A stretch of DNA of 14,760 bases, taken from the NCBI GenBank assembly GCA_958426095.1, contig CATZYB010000043.1, positions 1-14,760 on the forward strand. Direction: 5' to 3'. Below, piece after piece: positions 13,908 through 14,760 of this stretch (position 1 is its first letter; every line of letters starts with the position of its first letter). The translations under genes and the position numbers were made by a program. The stretch is from an uncultured Lachnospiraceae bacterium. GTDB lineage: Bacteria > Bacillota > Clostridia > Lachnospirales > Lachnospiraceae. The notes beneath the pieces are model-generated. The model was not told the origin of the DNA. It saw only the letters and a program-made list of their open reading frames with translations, and did no database searches.

Positions 13908-14760
13908 GTGGTAAAGAAAAAGGGCAGTATTTCAAGTCTGCTGGATTATGCCGGCGGATACAGGAAGCTGACGATCCTCGGCTGTACGCTGTCCGGTATT
14001 TCGGCCATATTATCGATCATGCCCTATGTATGTATATGGCTGGCAGCCAGGGAGATTTTTCAGGCAGCCTTCGGAAATATCGATAGCGGACGGCTGGTGC
14101 GTTTCGGATGGCTGGCGCTCTGGTTTGCTCTGGCGGGTGCAGTTGTTTATTATTTGGGCTTAATTTGCACCCATCTTTCCGCCTTCCGCACGGAAATCAA
14201 TATGCGTAAAGCGGCGGCGGCTCATCTGGTGGAAGTGCCGCTGGGATATTTCAGCCAGAATCCTTCGGGGAAAATAAGAAAGCAGATTGATGATAATGCC
14301 AGTATGACTCATCAAATGCTGGCTCATCAGCTTCCCGATTTAATCGGCGCTTTAGTTACGCCCGTGGCGGCGGTCATTCTACTCTTTGTATTTGACTGGC
14401 GGATGGGGCTGATCTGTCTTATTCCAATCATCATTTCAATGTTTTTGCTTAACAGGATGATGGGCGGAAAAAATGCGGAATTTTTCAGCAGATATCAGAA
14501 AGCGATTGAAGAATTGAGTACAGAAGCGACTGAATATGTCCGGGGGATTCCTGTGGTCAAGGTGTTTCAGCAGACAGTGTATTCTTTTAAAAGTTTTTAT
14601 GCGTCGATCCTGGATTACCGGCGGTTGGCGACAGATTATGCCCTGTCCTGCGGCCGTCCGATGACCGCTTTTACGACGGTGCTTAACGGAACCTTTCTTT
14701 TGCTCATTCCGGCAGGAATGTTCTTATGCAGGGCTTCTGCCGACGGCTGGTCCGTATTGG
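13908..14760 (+). CDS. Exporter-fold ABC transporter half, 5' part only (cut by right edge)
   Basis: From the GTG at 13908 (GGAGG at 13896-13900, about 7 bases upstream) an open frame of 284 codons runs to the edge. The sequence matches the membrane domain of an exporter-fold half-transporter. A polytopic hydrophobic start is followed by the intracellular-loop region MRKAAAAHLVEVPLGYFSQNPSG-like (about residues 97-120), then FDWRMGL near 162-168 and the loop EYVRGIPVVKVFQQ, counterparts of which occur in the two half-transporters at 4267 and 6026. The ATPase domain lies beyond the window. It is not a duplicate of either earlier copy but belongs to the same subgroup, and a partner gene is expected to follow. 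Lying 11 bases after the binding protein gene, it is part of the importer operon. Confidence 0.88.
   Translation, partial: MVKKKGSISSLLDYAGGYRKLTILGCTLSGISAILSIMPYVCIWLAAREIFQAAFGNIDSGRLVRFGWLALWFALAGAVVYYLGLICTHLSAFRTEINMRKAAAAHLVEVPLGYFSQNPSGKIRKQIDDNASMTHQMLAHQLPDLIGALVTPVAAVILLFVFDWRMGLICLIPIIISMFLLNRMMGGKNAEFFSRYQKAIEELSTEATEYVRGIPVVKVFQQTVYSFKSFYASILDYRRLATDYALSCGRPMTAFTTVLNGTFLLLIPAGMFLCRASADGWSVL

Overview
The window looks like chromosomal DNA of an anaerobic, moderate-GC Firmicute, most likely a Clostridia/Lachnospiraceae-type gut bacterium. The evidence is the strong GGAGG ribosome binding sites, tightly overlapping genes, a Gram-positive-style lipoprotein signal on the binding protein, and protein sequences that read like clostridial families. 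The lineage is an inference, since no rRNA or other marker gene is present.

Layout. Positions 1-3372 (minus strand) carry the 5' part of a high-affinity potassium pump operon: a small membrane protein, a 30-residue KdpF-like peptide, KdpA, and the first 388 codons of KdpB, which runs off the left edge. A TetR-family regulator (3563-4177, plus strand) is divergent from it and has a good promoter and a perfect 12+12 bp palindrome at its predicted transcription start. Next comes a three-gene operon (4267-8797) with two half-transporters of the exporter-fold ABC class and an AraC-family regulator. A short intergenic region (8798-8939) holds a probable terminator, a perfect -10 box and an operator-like palindrome. 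A second operon (8940 to beyond 14760) encodes a complete NikABCDE/Dpp-like binding-protein-dependent importer (two permeases, two ATPases, a lipoprotein), followed by the 5' part of a third exporter-fold ABC half-transporter.

How the genes may work together. A NikA/Opp-type importer, paired exporter-fold ABC subunits of the kind that includes YbtPQ and IrtAB, and an AraC regulator recall metallophore/siderophore trafficking loci. Both operons have a nearly identical 16-bp inverted repeat (GTTAG[AC][TA]AAAGCTAAC) just before the first gene. It has half-sites like those of the iron-dependent DtxR/IdeR family, but with wider spacing. The most interesting hypothesis is a metal-chelate uptake/efflux system under joint control of a metal-responsive repressor and the local AraC protein. 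No chelator biosynthesis gene is visible, so the substrate (iron-siderophore, other metal chelate, peptide or heme) is unproven.

No tRNA, rRNA, CRISPR array, transposase or attachment site was found. No gene-free stretch exceeds 300 bases; the largest is about 190 bases between the kdp-side small gene and tetR.
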